Below are positions 50,508 through 59,312 of a stretch of 63,242 bases of DNA, piece after piece. The stretch comes from an uncultured Chitinophagaceae bacterium (lineage in GTDB: Bacteria > Bacteroidota > Bacteroidia > Chitinophagales > Chitinophagaceae), in the NCBI GenBank assembly GCA_937858715.1, contig CALLZY010000259.1, positions 1 through 63,242 on the forward strand. The letters run 5' to 3'. The notes beneath the pieces are model-generated. The model was not told the origin of the DNA. It worked only from the letters and a program-made list of their open reading frames with translations, and ran no database searches. The position numbers were made by a program, and so were the translations under genes. How positions within the stretch are numbered: position 1 is the stretch's first letter; the number at the start of each line of letters is the position of its first letter.

Positions 50508-50891
50508 GTGGCAAAAAAACAACATACACTTGGCCGAACAGAACGGCTCAAAAGCCGGAAGTCCCTTGATTCTCTTTTTAAGCAGGGCAAACGGTTTATA
50601 TTGCCCCCGTTCAGGGTGCATTATATGCCCGCCACAGACGGATTAAAGTTTGGAGCCGGAGTAAGCACCCGCAACTTCAAAAACGCAGTTGACCGTAACC
50701 GGGTTAAGCGGCTGATAAGAGAAGCGTACCGGTTGCAAAATGGCGAGATGAAAGCACAGTTTTCCGTCACCGGAAAAGGGCTCCATGTTTTTTTTATTTA
50801 TACAGGGACCGAATTGCCGGAATACAATGTTGTTTTTGATAAAATGGCTCTGGCATTAAGAAAACTGTCCGGACAATTACAAACTCAATGA
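50508..50891 (+). CDS. rnpA: Ribonuclease P protein component
   Basis: A 127-residue basic protein subunit of RNase P, which matures tRNA 5' ends. The RNR motif is [15 protein letters not shown], and [13 protein letters not shown] precedes it. The GTG start at 50508 is the only one that keeps the N-terminal [28 protein letters not shown]; the next Met is about 40 residues in. It overlaps yidD by 4 bases. Confidence 0.92.
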   Translation: MAKKQHTLGRTERLKSRKSLDSLFKQGKRFILPPFRVHYMPATDGLKFGAGVSTRNFKNAVDRNRVKRLIREAYRLQNGEMKAQFSVTGKGLHVFFIYTGTELPEYNVVFDKMALALRKLSGQLQTQ

Positions 50892-51118
50892 AACTGCTCC
50901 TTCAAATACTCGGCCTTCCTTTTATTGCACTGATAAAAATTTACCAGTGGGTGATATCGCCATGGCTTGGCCCCAAGTGCAGATATACACCTACCTGTTC
51001 GCATTATGCGGCAGAAGCTTTAAAAAAACATGGTGTGTTTAAGGGCCTTTGGTTGGCTGCAAAGCGGATAAGCAGGTGTCATCCCTGGGGTGGCAGCGGC
51101 TACGATCCGGTGCCCTAA
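50888..51118 (+). CDS. yidD: Membrane protein insertion efficiency factor YidD
   Basis: A 76-residue protein: hydrophobic/amphipathic N-terminus ([39 protein letters not shown]) and [13 protein letters not shown] at the end, matching YidD. It aids insertion of membrane proteins with YidC. Coupled by overlap to rnpA. The three Cys of the family (KCR, TCS, RCHP) are present. Confidence 0.96.
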   Translation: MKLLLQILGLPFIALIKIYQWVISPWLGPKCRYTPTCSHYAAEALKKHGVFKGLWLAAKRISRCHPWGGSGYDPVP

Positions 51119-51219
51119 ACAATCTGTTTATTTATCATGTTAAAAAATTTTGATTAGAAGGAATTAGTATTACCTTGTAACAGGCATTACCAGTTTATAT
51201 ATTACCAAAACCATAAAAA

Positions 51220-51522
51220 ATGAAAAAACAATTATTATCTGCAATTCTTATTGGTGCTGTTTTGTTTACAACTTCCTGCGGCTCCTCTTCATCCTTTGAA
51301 AGTGATGTAAGAAAAAAAGCAAATTACATGTGCGAAATACAAAAATTACAGGACAAGGCTGCAACAGATGAAAGTGCAGCTAAAAAACTGGAAGCTGTAA
51401 AAAAGGAAATGGATGCTTTTGATGAAAAGATGGAGAAAAAATATGACAAGAAAGAACCGACAGAAGAGCAGCAAAAAAAGGCCAAAGAAATAGTGGAAGA
51501 AATAATGGCAAAATGTAAATAA
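51220..51522 (+). CDS. Small putative lipoprotein with coiled-coil
   Basis: A 100-residue protein. A lipobox-like LFTTSC (Cys at residue 20) follows a hydrophobic signal sequence, and the rest is a Lys/Glu-rich helix (KLEAVKKEMDAFDEKMEKKYDKKEPTEEQQKKAKEIVEEI). There is a second Cys pair near residues 38 and 99. No family is recognised. It lies alone between yidD and the convergent sod gene and is followed by a long bidirectional terminator. Confidence 0.7.
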   Translation: MKKQLLSAILIGAVLFTTSCGSSSSFESDVRKKANYMCEIQKLQDKAATDESAAKKLEAVKKEMDAFDEKMEKKYDKKEPTEEQQKKAKEIVEEIMAKCK

Positions 51523-51529
51523 GCGTTCT

Positions 51530-51580
51530 TGAGATAAAAAAACGGGGTTGCAGAATGCAATCCCGTTTTTTTATCTCAAT
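51530..51580. terminator. Bidirectional terminator between converging genes
   Basis: A long inverted repeat: tgagataaaaaaacggggttgca-type left arm and its near-exact complement on the right, around a gaa loop, with T-tracts on both strands. One G-T wobble lies in the core stem. It serves both the small lipoprotein gene and sod. Confidence 0.92.
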
Positions 51581-51586
51581 TAAGTG

Positions 51587-52180
51587 TCAAAACCTTTCTG
51601 CCACTTTATCCCAATTTACCACATTCCAGAAAGCAGCAAGATAATCTGCCCTTCTGTTCTGATATTTCAGGTAGTAGGCATGTTCCCAGACATCCACACC
51701 CAGAATGGGTTTTCCTTTTACTTCGGTCACATCCATCAGCGGGTTATCCTGGTTAGGGGTTGAAGTAATTTCAAGTTTGCCATCTTTTACAATCAGCCAT
51801 GCCCAGCCACTTCCAAAGCGGGTCATACCTGCTGCTGCAAACTTTTCTTTAAATGTATCAAACGAACCAAATGCTTCATTAATAGCATCGGCCAGCTTGC
51901 CGGTCGGCGCCCCGCCTTTGTTGGCACCAAGGCTTTCCCAGAAGAAAGTGTGGTTCCAGTGTCCGCCACCGTTATTTCGTACAGCCGGAGAAATAGAACC
52001 TGCAACAGCTACCAGTTCTTCCAGCGACTTATTTTCATTATCAGTACCTGCAACTGCTTTGTTAAGGTTGTCAACATAAGCCTGGTGGTGTTTGCCGTGG
52101 TGTATTTGCATGGTGAGGGTGTCAATATGCGGCTCCAGCGCATCATGTGCATAAGGAAGAGGAGCTAATGTAAATGCCAT
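51587..52180 (-). CDS. Fe/Mn superoxide dismutase
   Basis: A 197-residue SOD removing superoxide, indicating exposure to oxygen. Metal ligands are H27 (MQIHHGKHH), H77 (NHTFFW), and the Asp/His of [12 protein letters not shown]. The Gly-rich [17 protein letters not shown] is the second-shell region. Whether iron or manganese is preferred cannot be told safely from sequence. It has its own upstream promoter with a good match at both boxes. Confidence 0.96.
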   Translation of the reverse strand: MAFTLAPLPYAHDALEPHIDTLTMQIHHGKHHQAYVDNLNKAVAGTDNENKSLEELVAVAGSISPAVRNNGGGHWNHTFFWESLGANKGGAPTGKLADAINEAFGSFDTFKEKFAAAGMTRFGSGWAWLIVKDGKLEITSTPNQDNPLMDVTEVKGKPILGVDVWEHAYYLKYQNRRADYLAAFWNVVNWDKVAERF

Positions 52181-52241
52181 AGTTAATTTATTTGTCCCCG
52201 GCAGATAAAAACCGGAGAGGTGAAGAATATTTTTTGGAAAG

Positions 52242-52272
52242 CAAATTTACAAATAGCAACAGTATCAAAAAA
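52242..52272 (-). promoter_or_regulatory. Promoter of sod (TTTTTTG-N16-TAAATTTG)
   Basis: On the minus strand, TTTTTTG (52266-52272) and TAAATTTG (52242-52249) are separated by 16 bases; the second is an exact TAnnTTTG match. The leader downstream can form a tctccgg/ccgggga hairpin. Confidence 0.65.
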
Positions 52273-52322
52273 TCTGTATTTGTAAATGTTTCTGAACTCG
52301 CAAACATAGTCAGCAAAAAAAA

Positions 52323-52760
52323 TTAGCGTTTTGCTTTAAAAAAATCTTTCATCAACTGGGCACACTCTTTCTGCAAAACACCTTTAATAACTTCTGCTTT
52401 TGGATGAAAAGGCCAGTTTGTTCCAGTGATTTTTTTGTGTCCATTTTTTTTATCGTCAGCGCCGTAAACAATTCTTCCGACTTTACTCCAGTAAATTGCC
52501 CCGGCGCACATCAGGCAAGGCTCTACAGTTACATAAAGTGTCGCTTCCGGCAGATATTTTGAACCTAGAGCATTAAAAGCCGATGTAAGTGCAATCATTT
52601 CAGCATGTGCTGTCGGATCGTTCAGCCGTTCGGTCATATTGTGTCCACGGGCAATTATTTTGTCTTTTATTACCACAACAGCCCCAATGGGGATTTCATC
52701 TTCTTCAAATGCAATCCGGGCTTCTTTAAGTGCCTGCATCATGTGATATTCATCGGTCAT
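52323..52760 (-). CDS. tadA: tRNA-specific adenosine deaminase
   Basis: A 145-residue zinc deaminase that converts adenosine 34 of tRNA-Arg to inosine. The active site is HAEMIAL (His ligand, catalytic Glu) and PCLMCAGA (two Cys ligands). ATG 52760 is taken as start, since the upstream TTG 27 bases before adds no conserved residues. It is divergent from the aldehyde dehydrogenase with 42 bases between the starts. Confidence 0.93.
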   Translation of the reverse strand: MTDEYHMMQALKEARIAFEEDEIPIGAVVVIKDKIIARGHNMTERLNDPTAHAEMIALTSAFNALGSKYLPEATLYVTVEPCLMCAGAIYWSKVGRIVYGADDKKNGHKKITGTNWPFHPKAEVIKGVLQKECAQLMKDFFKAKR

Positions 52761-52802
52761 CGGTCGGGTCGTTTTACTTATCTTCAAATAAAATTACAGT
52801 AA

Positions 52803-54176
52803 ATGCTTCATACCTCTCGACTGGAGGCCATGCGCCGGTATTTCAGCAGCGGCATCACACTTACTTATGATTTCAGGGCGGAGCAGCTCAAAAAACTTAG
52901 AGCAGCCATTGTTGCTCATGAGCAGGAGTTGTTTGATGCGCTTTATTCCGACTTAAAGAAAAGCCCGGAGGAAAGTTGGGTGACAGAATTGGGGATGGTG
53001 CTTGCAGAATTGAATGTAATGCGGCGTAAACTTAAGAAGTGGATGAAGCCGGAAAGGGTAAGGACTAACCTGCTCAATATGCCTTCAACAAGCTATGTGT
53101 ATAAGGATCCGTGGGGTGTAGTGCTTATTATTGGTCCGTGGAATTATCCTTTTCAGCTTTTGATTAATCCATTACTTGGTGCAATTGCTGCGGGCAATTG
53201 TGTGGTGCTTAAACCAAGTGAATTCGCTCCGGCTACGTCAGCAGTAATGAAAAAGATAATTGAGAAAACATTTCCGCCGGAGTATATTCTGTATACAGAA
53301 GGAAATGGGGCGACAGTTATTCCTGCAATGATGCAAAATTTTCATTTTGACCATGTATTTTATACCGGCAGTACTGAAGTGGGAAGACTGATATATAAAA
53401 TGGCGGCGGAAAAACTTGTACCGGTTACCCTTGAACTTGGCGGGAAAAGCCCTTGTATTGTAGAAGATGATGCGAATATAAAAGTAGCAGCAAAACGAAT
53501 TGCCGTTACCAAGTTCAGCAATGCAGGGCAAATGTGTGTGGCGCCTGATTATTTACTGGTGCAAGAGAGCCGGGCGGAAGAATTGATAAAAGAACTCCGG
53601 TTAGCTGTAGAAAAATTTTATGGAGAGCAACCTGCAGAATCTTACAACTATGGCAAAATTATTAACCTTAAACAGTACGACAGGCTGCTGGGCTATCTCA
53701 ATGATGGGAAAATAGCATTTGGAGGAAAGCATGACAGGGGCAAACTGTTTATAGAACCAACATTGATCACTGAGGTATCGCTTAATTCGCCAGTAATGCA
53801 AGATGAAATATTCGGGCCGGTTCTTCCAGTTATAACTTTTAAAACGGTTGATGAGGCCAGGGGAGTAATTGCCTTAAATCCCAATCCGCTTGCACTTTAC
53901 GTTTTTACATCAAGTAAGAAAAAAGAAAAGGACTGGCTTCACAATATGGCTTTTGGCGGAGGCTGTGTAAACAATACAAGCTGGCATTTAACCAATCATA
54001 ACCTGCCTTTTGGCGGGCGGGGCTTTAGCGGAACAGGCCAGTATCATGGCAAATACTCATTTGAAACCTTCAGCCATAAAAAGCCGGTGATGAAAACCCC
54101 CACATGGTTTGACCCGGCAATCAAATACCCGCCATTTAAAGGAAAACTAAAATTATTTAAACATTTTGTAAGATGA
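52803..54176 (+). CDS. Aldehyde dehydrogenase (fatty-aldehyde type)
   Basis: A 457-residue NAD(P)-dependent enzyme oxidising aldehydes to acids. WGVVLIIGPWNYPFQLLINPLLGAIAAGN is the nucleotide-site signature; the catalytic Glu is in VTLELGGKSPC and the catalytic Cys in NAGQMCVAPDYLLV. Short length and the missing N-terminal extension place it with class 3/fatty aldehyde dehydrogenases. Substrate unknown. It overlaps the glutathione peroxidase gene by 4 bases, suggesting a joint role against lipid peroxidation products. Confidence 0.93.
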   Translation: MLHTSRLEAMRRYFSSGITLTYDFRAEQLKKLRAAIVAHEQELFDALYSDLKKSPEESWVTELGMVLAELNVMRRKLKKWMKPERVRTNLLNMPSTSYVYKDPWGVVLIIGPWNYPFQLLINPLLGAIAAGNCVVLKPSEFAPATSAVMKKIIEKTFPPEYILYTEGNGATVIPAMMQNFHFDHVFYTGSTEVGRLIYKMAAEKLVPVTLELGGKSPCIVEDDANIKVAAKRIAVTKFSNAGQMCVAPDYLLVQESRAEELIKELRLAVEKFYGEQPAESYNYGKIINLKQYDRLLGYLNDGKIAFGGKHDRGKLFIEPTLITEVSLNSPVMQDEIFGPVLPVITFKTVDEARGVIALNPNPLALYVFTSSKKKEKDWLHNMAFGGGCVNNTSWHLTNHNLPFGGRGFSGTGQYHGKYSFETFSHKKPVMKTPTWFDPAIKYPPFKGKLKLFKHFVR

Positions 54177-54778
54177 AAAAAATGACTGTACGGCAAAGGA
54201 TATTAAGAATACTGTATCCGGCATTGATGTGGGTAACAAAAATGTTCAGGAAAGATAAAAGTATTAACATGGGAAAGGCTTTTTCAAAAACGGAACCATC
54301 AGTTTCTTTTTATAGTTTATCTGCTGTCAGGAATGATGGAGCAGAAATATTATTCGCAGACTTTAAAGGGAAAATAGTTTTGCTGGTTAACACCGCATCG
54401 GGTTGTGGTTATACGGAGCAATACAGTGAACTGCAAAAGTTGTACGAGCTGTATAATGAAAGAGTAATAGTTCTTGCTTTTCCTTCAAATGATTTTAAAG
54501 AACAGGAAAAAGGCGATGATGCTGAGATAGCCCGGTTTTGTAAACTCAACTTTGGGATAACGTTTCCGCTATTGAAAAAGTCGGCTGTAATAAAATCACC
54601 GGAACAGCATCCGGTTTACCAATGGCTCACTGATGCAGGAAAAAATGGCTGGTGTAACCAGTCTGCTGAGTGGAATTTTTCAAAATATCTTGTGAATGAA
54701 TCGGGGATGCTGACTCATTATTTCGCACCTTCGGTTTCTCCCTTAAGCAATGAAGTAAAAGAGGCAATATCCGGGTAA
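54173..54778 (+). CDS. Glutathione peroxidase family protein
   Basis: A 201-residue thiol peroxidase. The peroxidatic Cys is in NTASGCGYTEQY (usual: NVASxCG), the Gln in DFKEQEKGD, and Trp-Asn in WNFSKYLV, so the tetrad is present. Two changes from the common form are NDF for NQF and a basic, membrane-like extension of about 35 residues at the N-terminus (MKKMTVRQRILRILYPALMWVTKMF). The extension may anchor it at the membrane. It overlaps the aldehyde dehydrogenase gene by 4 bases. Confidence 0.9.
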   Translation: MKKMTVRQRILRILYPALMWVTKMFRKDKSINMGKAFSKTEPSVSFYSLSAVRNDGAEILFADFKGKIVLLVNTASGCGYTEQYSELQKLYELYNERVIVLAFPSNDFKEQEKGDDAEIARFCKLNFGITFPLLKKSAVIKSPEQHPVYQWLTDAGKNGWCNQSAEWNFSKYLVNESGMLTHYFAPSVSPLSNEVKEAISG

Positions 54779-54779
54779 G

Positions 54780-55742
54780 TTATTTTTTACCCATCACTTT
54801 TTCCCATAATTGCGGAATACGTTTTATCCAGACAAATTCTTTCATTTTTTCCCTGGCATCCTCAACCGGCGAGCCAAAGTAAACCTTACCTCCTTCGATA
54901 GTATCTTTTACACCGCTTTGGGCATATACAACAGCACCTTTTCCGATTGTAAGCGTTTTGCTAACTCCCACTTGTCCCCATAAAATAACTTCGTCTTCTA
55001 TCGTAGTTGCTCCGGCAATACCAACCTGCCCGGCAAAAAGACAATTTTTACCAACTACTGTATCGTGGCCAATATGAATCAGATTATCCATTTTAGTGCC
55101 GGCGCCAATAATGGTGTCAGCGCTTACGCCCCTGTCTATTGTACAGTTTGCTCCAATCTCCACATTACTTTCTATTACTACTCTTCCGCAGCTTGTCATT
55201 TTTTTGTAATGAACCGGTCTGTTGGTTTTCTTGTTGTAATAGAATGCATCGCTGCCAATAACTGTTCCTGCCTGGATGATTACGTCATCGCCAATAATAC
55301 AATGGTCAAGTATGGTAACATTGGGATGAATAATACACTTGTTACCGATTATTACATGGTTGCCAATGTAGGCACCGGGCATTATGATTGTATCCCCCCC
55401 AACCGATGAAGTATCGCTTATCATCTTCATCGAAGGAGAAAGCGGACGAAAATAATTAACGATTTTGAGATAAGCTTCAAAAGGTTCATCTGTTACCAGC
55501 AGCGCTTTTCCATCAGGGCAGTCAACCTTTTTGTTAATGATAATGAAGCTTGCTGCTGAGTTAATACAGGTTTCGTAATACTTGGGATGGTCAACAAAGA
55601 CAAGGTCACCGTGTTCAACTTTGTGAATTTCATTTATACCCGTTGCTTCACCGCTGGTGTTTCCAACTATTTCTGCTTCTATTATACCGGCGATAACAGA
55701 AAGGGGAACAGGTGTCTCAAATCGCATAACGTTTTTTTTCAA
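54780..55742 (-). CDS. LpxD-like left-handed beta-helix acyltransferase
   Basis: A 320-residue acyltransferase. The N-terminal part (about 1-100) is the uridine-binding-like domain; then hexapeptide repeats ([37 protein letters not shown]...) form the left-handed beta-helix. [22 protein letters not shown] carries the catalytic-type His. It resembles UDP-3-O-acyl-glucosamine N-acyltransferase, but the Bacteroidota have more than one such paralogue, so which reaction it performs is unsure. It is convergent with the peroxidase gene. Confidence 0.8.
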   Translation of the reverse strand: MKKNVMRFETPVPLSVIAGIIEAEIVGNTSGEATGINEIHKVEHGDLVFVDHPKYYETCINSAASFIIINKKVDCPDGKALLVTDEPFEAYLKIVNYFRPLSPSMKMISDTSSVGGDTIIMPGAYIGNHVIIGNKCIIHPNVTILDHCIIGDDVIIQAGTVIGSDAFYYNKKTNRPVHYKKMTSCGRVVIESNVEIGANCTIDRGVSADTIIGAGTKMDNLIHIGHDTVVGKNCLFAGQVGIAGATTIEDEVILWGQVGVSKTLTIGKGAVVYAQSGVKDTIEGGKVYFGSPVEDAREKMKEFVWIKRIPQLWEKVMGKK

Positions 55743-55964
55743 AGGTAATGTGCTGCTTTGTAAAGTGGGGAAAAGCTTTATGCTTTACCGCTAACAATAT
55801 TAATAGCTGCTATTAGATTATAGAAATCAATTTTGATTTCGTAGACGAAAAAATAGTTTATCGACAGCCAATTTTTTTGATAGCTAATCAATAAGCGATG
55901 AAGTATGTAACCACCGGCTTTTCCACAATCGGTATTAAAATGTTAATAAAATAGTTTGGAAATA

Positions 55965-55997
55965 TTTTTTGAATAAATAAAATTCTTTTTAATATTG
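55965..55997 (+). promoter_or_regulatory. Promoter (TTTTTTG-N18-TAATATTG)
   Basis: TTTTTTG at 55965-55971 and TAATATTG at 55990-55997, one base off TAnnTTTG, spaced 18 bases. It places a start near 56000-56003, at the base of a stem-loop. Confidence 0.55.
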
Positions 55998-56076
55998 CAT
56001 AGGGAAATTTATTTCCCTGTACTTACTAACCCATCTATATATTAATCCCTCTGGTCTTCCAGGGGGGTTTTTTTTA
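55998..56076 (+). ncRNA. Candidate small RNA of about 75 nt with terminator
   Basis: After the promoter comes a stem agggaaat/atttccct (56001-56008 and 56011-56018), a single-stranded stretch (56019-56046), then a terminator stem ccctctgg/ccaggggg (56047-56054 and 56059-56066) with a tctt loop and eight T. No ORF is present. It could be a free small RNA or an attenuated leader of yicC, whose start is 120 bases downstream. Confidence 0.5.
56047..56075 (+). terminator. Terminator ahead of yicC
   Basis: GC-rich 8-bp stem with one wobble, 4-base loop and eight T. It belongs to the candidate RNA at 55998-56076. Confidence 0.85.
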
Positions 56077-56196
56077 GCAATACTTCTTTTGTTCATTCGG
56101 TAAGATTTGTTTTTTCATTGGGAAAATAACCTGTAAATGCAATTGAAGTATTATTAGGCGGATATAGATACCTTTACGATAATTAAACAAGAATAC

Positions 56197-57072
56197 ATGT
56201 TAAAATCAATGACAGGCTTTGGAAGAGTTGAAAAAAATGCCGGTGATAAAACCTTTTTAATAGATATAAAATCACTAAACGGTAAACAATTTGACCTTCA
56301 GCTCAGGATGCCTGCACTGCTAAAGCCATTTGAGTTTGACATTCGAAAATTGTTATCAGAAAACCTGAACCGCGGTACTGTTGATTGCTTTATCAGCTTA
56401 AAAGAAACAGGCGCAGCCAAACCTGTAACCATAAATACAGATTTGGCTAAAGCGTATTTTAAACCATTGCAGGAATTATCAGCAGCGCTTAACCTTGACC
56501 CTTCGCACATCCTGAGCACACTTGTAAAACTTCCGGAAGTGATAACCCCAAGCAGCGAAACACTAAACGAAGAAGAATGGGATACCTTTCAGAATATTAT
56601 CAAAGAAGCTATAGCCGACCTTAACCTTCACCGCCTTGAAGAAGGAAAATCACTTGAAGATGACCTGCGCTTGCGCATTGCAAATATTCTGGCACAACAG
56701 GAAGAAGTAATAAAACTTGAGCCCCTGCGCCAGCAAAAAATCAGAGATGGGCTTACCAAATTGCTTGAAGAAAATGTGGGGAAAGAGAATTTTGATAAAA
56801 ACCGCCTGGAACAGGAATTGATTTATTATATCGAAAAAATTGACATCAGTGAAGAGCAGGTAAGGCTAAAAAACCACTGCGACTACTTTGTTTCTTTATT
56901 AAACGAACAGGATGATGCTAAAGGCAAGAAACTGTCCTTTATTCTCCAGGAAATTGGGAGGGAAATAAACACCACCGGATCCAAGGCGTACGATTCTACT
57001 ATACAGAAATGCGTGGTGCAAATGAAAGATGAACTGGAGAAGGCTAAAGAGCAGGTGTTAAATGTTCTTTAA
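56197..57072 (+). CDS. yicC: YicC-family endoribonuclease
   Basis: A 291-residue YicC protein. It starts LKSMTGFGRVEKNAGDKTFLIDIKSLNGKQFDL; the C-terminal DUF1732 part has EKIDISEEQVRLKNHCDYFVSLLNE and KLSFILQEIGREINTTGSKAYDS. E. coli YicC is an endoribonuclease involved in small-RNA turnover; whether that holds here is inference. A candidate small RNA lies just upstream. Confidence 0.95.
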   Translation: MLKSMTGFGRVEKNAGDKTFLIDIKSLNGKQFDLQLRMPALLKPFEFDIRKLLSENLNRGTVDCFISLKETGAAKPVTINTDLAKAYFKPLQELSAALNLDPSHILSTLVKLPEVITPSSETLNEEEWDTFQNIIKEAIADLNLHRLEEGKSLEDDLRLRIANILAQQEEVIKLEPLRQQKIRDGLTKLLEENVGKENFDKNRLEQELIYYIEKIDISEEQVRLKNHCDYFVSLLNEQDDAKGKKLSFILQEIGREINTTGSKAYDSTIQKCVVQMKDELEKAKEQVLNVL

Positions 57073-57103
57073 CCGGCATTATCCGTCGTTTTTATTCGTA
57101 ACT

Positions 57104-57111
57104 TAATTTTG
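57104..57111 (+). promoter_or_regulatory. -7 box (TAATTTTG) of gldH
   Basis: An exact TAnnTTTG match, 13 bases before the TTG start of gldH. Confidence 0.45.
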
Positions 57112-57124
57112 TAAAAAAGTTCAC

Positions 57125-57610
57125 TTGAAAAGAGGATTACAACTGTCATTAATAGTTTTAATGGTTTCGTATTTACTCACTGCCTGCAATACAGTTGATT
57201 TGTACGAGAAATCTGCTTCCATTCCTGGTCATGCATGGGCTAGCAGCTTTAAGCCTTCGTTTACATTTACTATCAGGGATACCTCTGTAGCCTATAAAAT
57301 GTTTTTTGTCATCAGGCATACTGATAAATACAGTTTTAATAACATTTACATAAATATCATATCAAAAGTGCCCGGGGCGGATACTGCCCAAACCGGTCCA
57401 TTGCCCCTTGAACTGGCCACCAATGAAAAAGGATGGCTGGCAACAGGGATGGATGATATTTATGAGCACAGAATCCAGCTTTCGGATGCTGGCAAGGATT
57501 TTTATTTTAGAAAGCCCGGCGAATATACTTTCACGGTTGAGCAGATAATGAGACAAGATCCTCTGAAAAACGTACTTAGCGCAGGATTACGGATAGAGAA
57601 GAAGCAATAA
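57125..57610 (+). CDS. gldH: Gliding motility lipoprotein GldH
   Basis: A 161-residue lipoprotein. Lipobox SYLLTAC with Cys at residue 21; mature part CNTVDLYEKSASIPGHAWASSFKPSFTFTIRDTSVAYKMFFVIRHTDKYSFNNIYI matches GldH. It is needed for gliding in Flavobacterium and is part of the gliding/type IX secretion gene set. The TTG start at 57125 is used because the next ATG (57162) would leave only a fragment of the signal sequence. Confidence 0.9.
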   Translation: MKRGLQLSLIVLMVSYLLTACNTVDLYEKSASIPGHAWASSFKPSFTFTIRDTSVAYKMFFVIRHTDKYSFNNIYINIISKVPGADTAQTGPLPLELATNEKGWLATGMDDIYEHRIQLSDAGKDFYFRKPGEYTFTVEQIMRQDPLKNVLSAGLRIEKKQ

Positions 57611-57620
57611 AATCAATCTT

Positions 57621-58610
57621 ATGCCGGCAACAATCGCCAAACGCCTCAAACGCACCACTTTTGTTTTCTGGATGCTGCTCTTTTACATTATTGCAGCATT
57701 GGTATGGTGGTATGTTTCCTTGCAGCACCAAAGCAGACTGTTGACTGAGCAACAGTATCAGAACCTAAGTATTAAGAAAGAAGAGTTGAGCCCGGATGAA
57801 TATAACGTTGAATACTCTGCAATTTCGAAAGATAAAGAACGAAATACTCAAAAATATGCCGGAGAAGGTGTGATCTTTTTGATTTTAATCCTGGTGGGGG
57901 CATATTTCGTTTTTCGCTCAATAAAAAGACAGTTTAAGCTGCAGCAACAGCAGCAAAACTTTATGATGGCTGTTACACATGAACTTAAAACACCTATTTC
58001 CATTACACGGTTGAATCTGGAAACCCTTCAGAAATACAACCTTGATCCGGAGAAGCAGAAAAAAATTATTAAAACCACACTTGCGGAAACGGCAAGACTT
58101 AATTTTTTGACAAGTAATATATTGGTATCAGCCCAACTGGAAAGCAGTAATACCAGTTCTGATAAAGAGGAACTGGACTTATCAACTCTGCTCAAAGACT
58201 GCATCAGAGATTTCCAGGTACGTTACCCTGAAATTGTTTTTAAAACAGAGATTGAAGATGAGGCCGATGTAAAAGGTGATGCCCTGCTGCTCCAGATGCT
58301 GATAAATAACCTGCTTGAAAACGCTATAAAATATTCTCCCAAAGAATCTCCCATCACGGCTGTATTGCACCGGGAAAAAACCGGAATAGTGTTACTGCTG
58401 AAAGATGGCGGGCCTGGAATTCCCGATGAAGAAAAGAGCAAAATCTTTAGTAAATTTTATCGTATTGGAAATGAATCTACCAGAAAAACGCAAGGCACAG
58501 GACTTGGTTTGTATCTTTGCAAAAAGATTGCTGCCACCCATAATGGAGACATTTCGGTGACAAATAATATACCCAAGGGAAGTATTTTCACTGTTATTTT
58601 TAAGCTATGA
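57621..58610 (+). CDS. Sensor histidine kinase (HisKA type)
   Basis: A 329-residue two-span kinase: membrane helices at about 13-33 and 83-100, a short periplasmic sensor of about 50 residues, then phospho-acceptor H120 in MMAVTHELKTPISITRLNLETL, and ATPase motifs NLLENAIKYSPK, KDGGPGIPDEEKSKIF, and GTGLGLYLCKK. It overlaps the response regulator by 4 bases. The small sensor has no recognisable domain. It starts 10 bases after gldH and may share its transcript. Confidence 0.94.
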   Translation: MPATIAKRLKRTTFVFWMLLFYIIAALVWWYVSLQHQSRLLTEQQYQNLSIKKEELSPDEYNVEYSAISKDKERNTQKYAGEGVIFLILILVGAYFVFRSIKRQFKLQQQQQNFMMAVTHELKTPISITRLNLETLQKYNLDPEKQKKIIKTTLAETARLNFLTSNILVSAQLESSNTSSDKEELDLSTLLKDCIRDFQVRYPEIVFKTEIEDEADVKGDALLLQMLINNLLENAIKYSPKESPITAVLHREKTGIVLLLKDGGPGIPDEEKSKIFSKFYRIGNESTRKTQGTGLGLYLCKKIAATHNGDISVTNNIPKGSIFTVIFKL

Positions 58611-59311
58611 GCAATAACAAAATATCAATACTGCTGGTTGAAGATGAAGAAAACCTTCATGAAGCCCTGAAACTGAACCTCGAGCTGGAAGGATATAATG
58701 TTACTTCTGCCTTTAACGGAGCCGCAGCACTGAATGCCATTCAGAATGAATATTTCGACCTGATTATAATGGATGTTATGTTGCCTGAAATGGACGGTAT
58801 ATCAGTTACTGAGACTATCCGCATCAGTAATAACGAAGTGCCTATCCTTATTTTAAGTGCCAAAAACAGCAGTGCCGACCGTGTGCTTGGCTTGAAAAAA
58901 GGTGCGGACGATTATCTTACAAAACCATTCAACCTGGAAGAACTTTTTCTTCGAATAACAAAACTCGTTGATAAGAACAGAAAGTTACAGGATAAAGTAA
59001 CAATTGGCGATGTTTACACTTTTGATAACAATACAATCGATTTTAAAGGGCAGCAGGCAATTAAAGCCAATGGTGAAAAGATTGAATTGAGCAAAAAGGA
59101 AACGATGCTTCTAAAGCTGCTGATTGAAAATAAAAATGAAGTGGTGCCCCGTGAAAAAATCCTTCAAACCGTTTGGGGCTATAATGTTTATCCTACTACG
59201 AGAACGATTGACAATTTCATTCTCAACTTCAGGAAATATTTTGAAGAGGACAGCCGTAATCCCAAGTATTTTCACTCTGTAAGAGGAGTAGGTTACAAGT
59301 ATTCCGAATAG
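58607..59311 (+). CDS. OmpR/PhoB-type response regulator
   Basis: A 234-residue regulator. Receiver with phospho-acceptor D56 (LIIMDVMLPEMDG) and the conserved Lys in YLTKPFN; C-terminal winged helix-turn-helix with KKETMLLKLLIENKNEVVPREKIL and TTRTIDNFILNFRKYFE. Coupled to the kinase by overlap, so this is one signalling pair. Targets are not visible. Confidence 0.96.
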   Translation: MSNNKISILLVEDEENLHEALKLNLELEGYNVTSAFNGAAALNAIQNEYFDLIIMDVMLPEMDGISVTETIRISNNEVPILILSAKNSSADRVLGLKKGADDYLTKPFNLEELFLRITKLVDKNRKLQDKVTIGDVYTFDNNTIDFKGQQAIKANGEKIELSKKETMLLKLLIENKNEVVPREKILQTVWGYNVYPTTRTIDNFILNFRKYFEEDSRNPKYFHSVRGVGYKYSE

Positions 59312-59312
59312 T

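Larger units (their letters stand above)
55743..56196. other. Intergenic region with candidate RNA before yicC
   Basis: About 450 bases between the divergent lpxD-like and yicC genes, with no credible protein gene. Contents: an inverted repeat gaaatcaa-tt-ttgatttc (55823-55840), two DnaA-box-like nonamers (55858-55866, 55919-55927), a promoter at 55965-55997 and a plus-strand terminator at 56047-56075. 56077-56196 has nothing recognisable apart from the region before the yicC ATG. Confidence 0.6.

Noticed and set aside
55858-55927. Replication origin suggested by two DnaA-box-like nonamers (TTATCGACA and TTTTCCACA)
   Set aside because: Only two imperfect boxes in an AT-rich region, with no dnaA or dnaN beside them; a chance occurrence is likely. 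The rpmH-rnpA pair at 50.3 kb is not near them.
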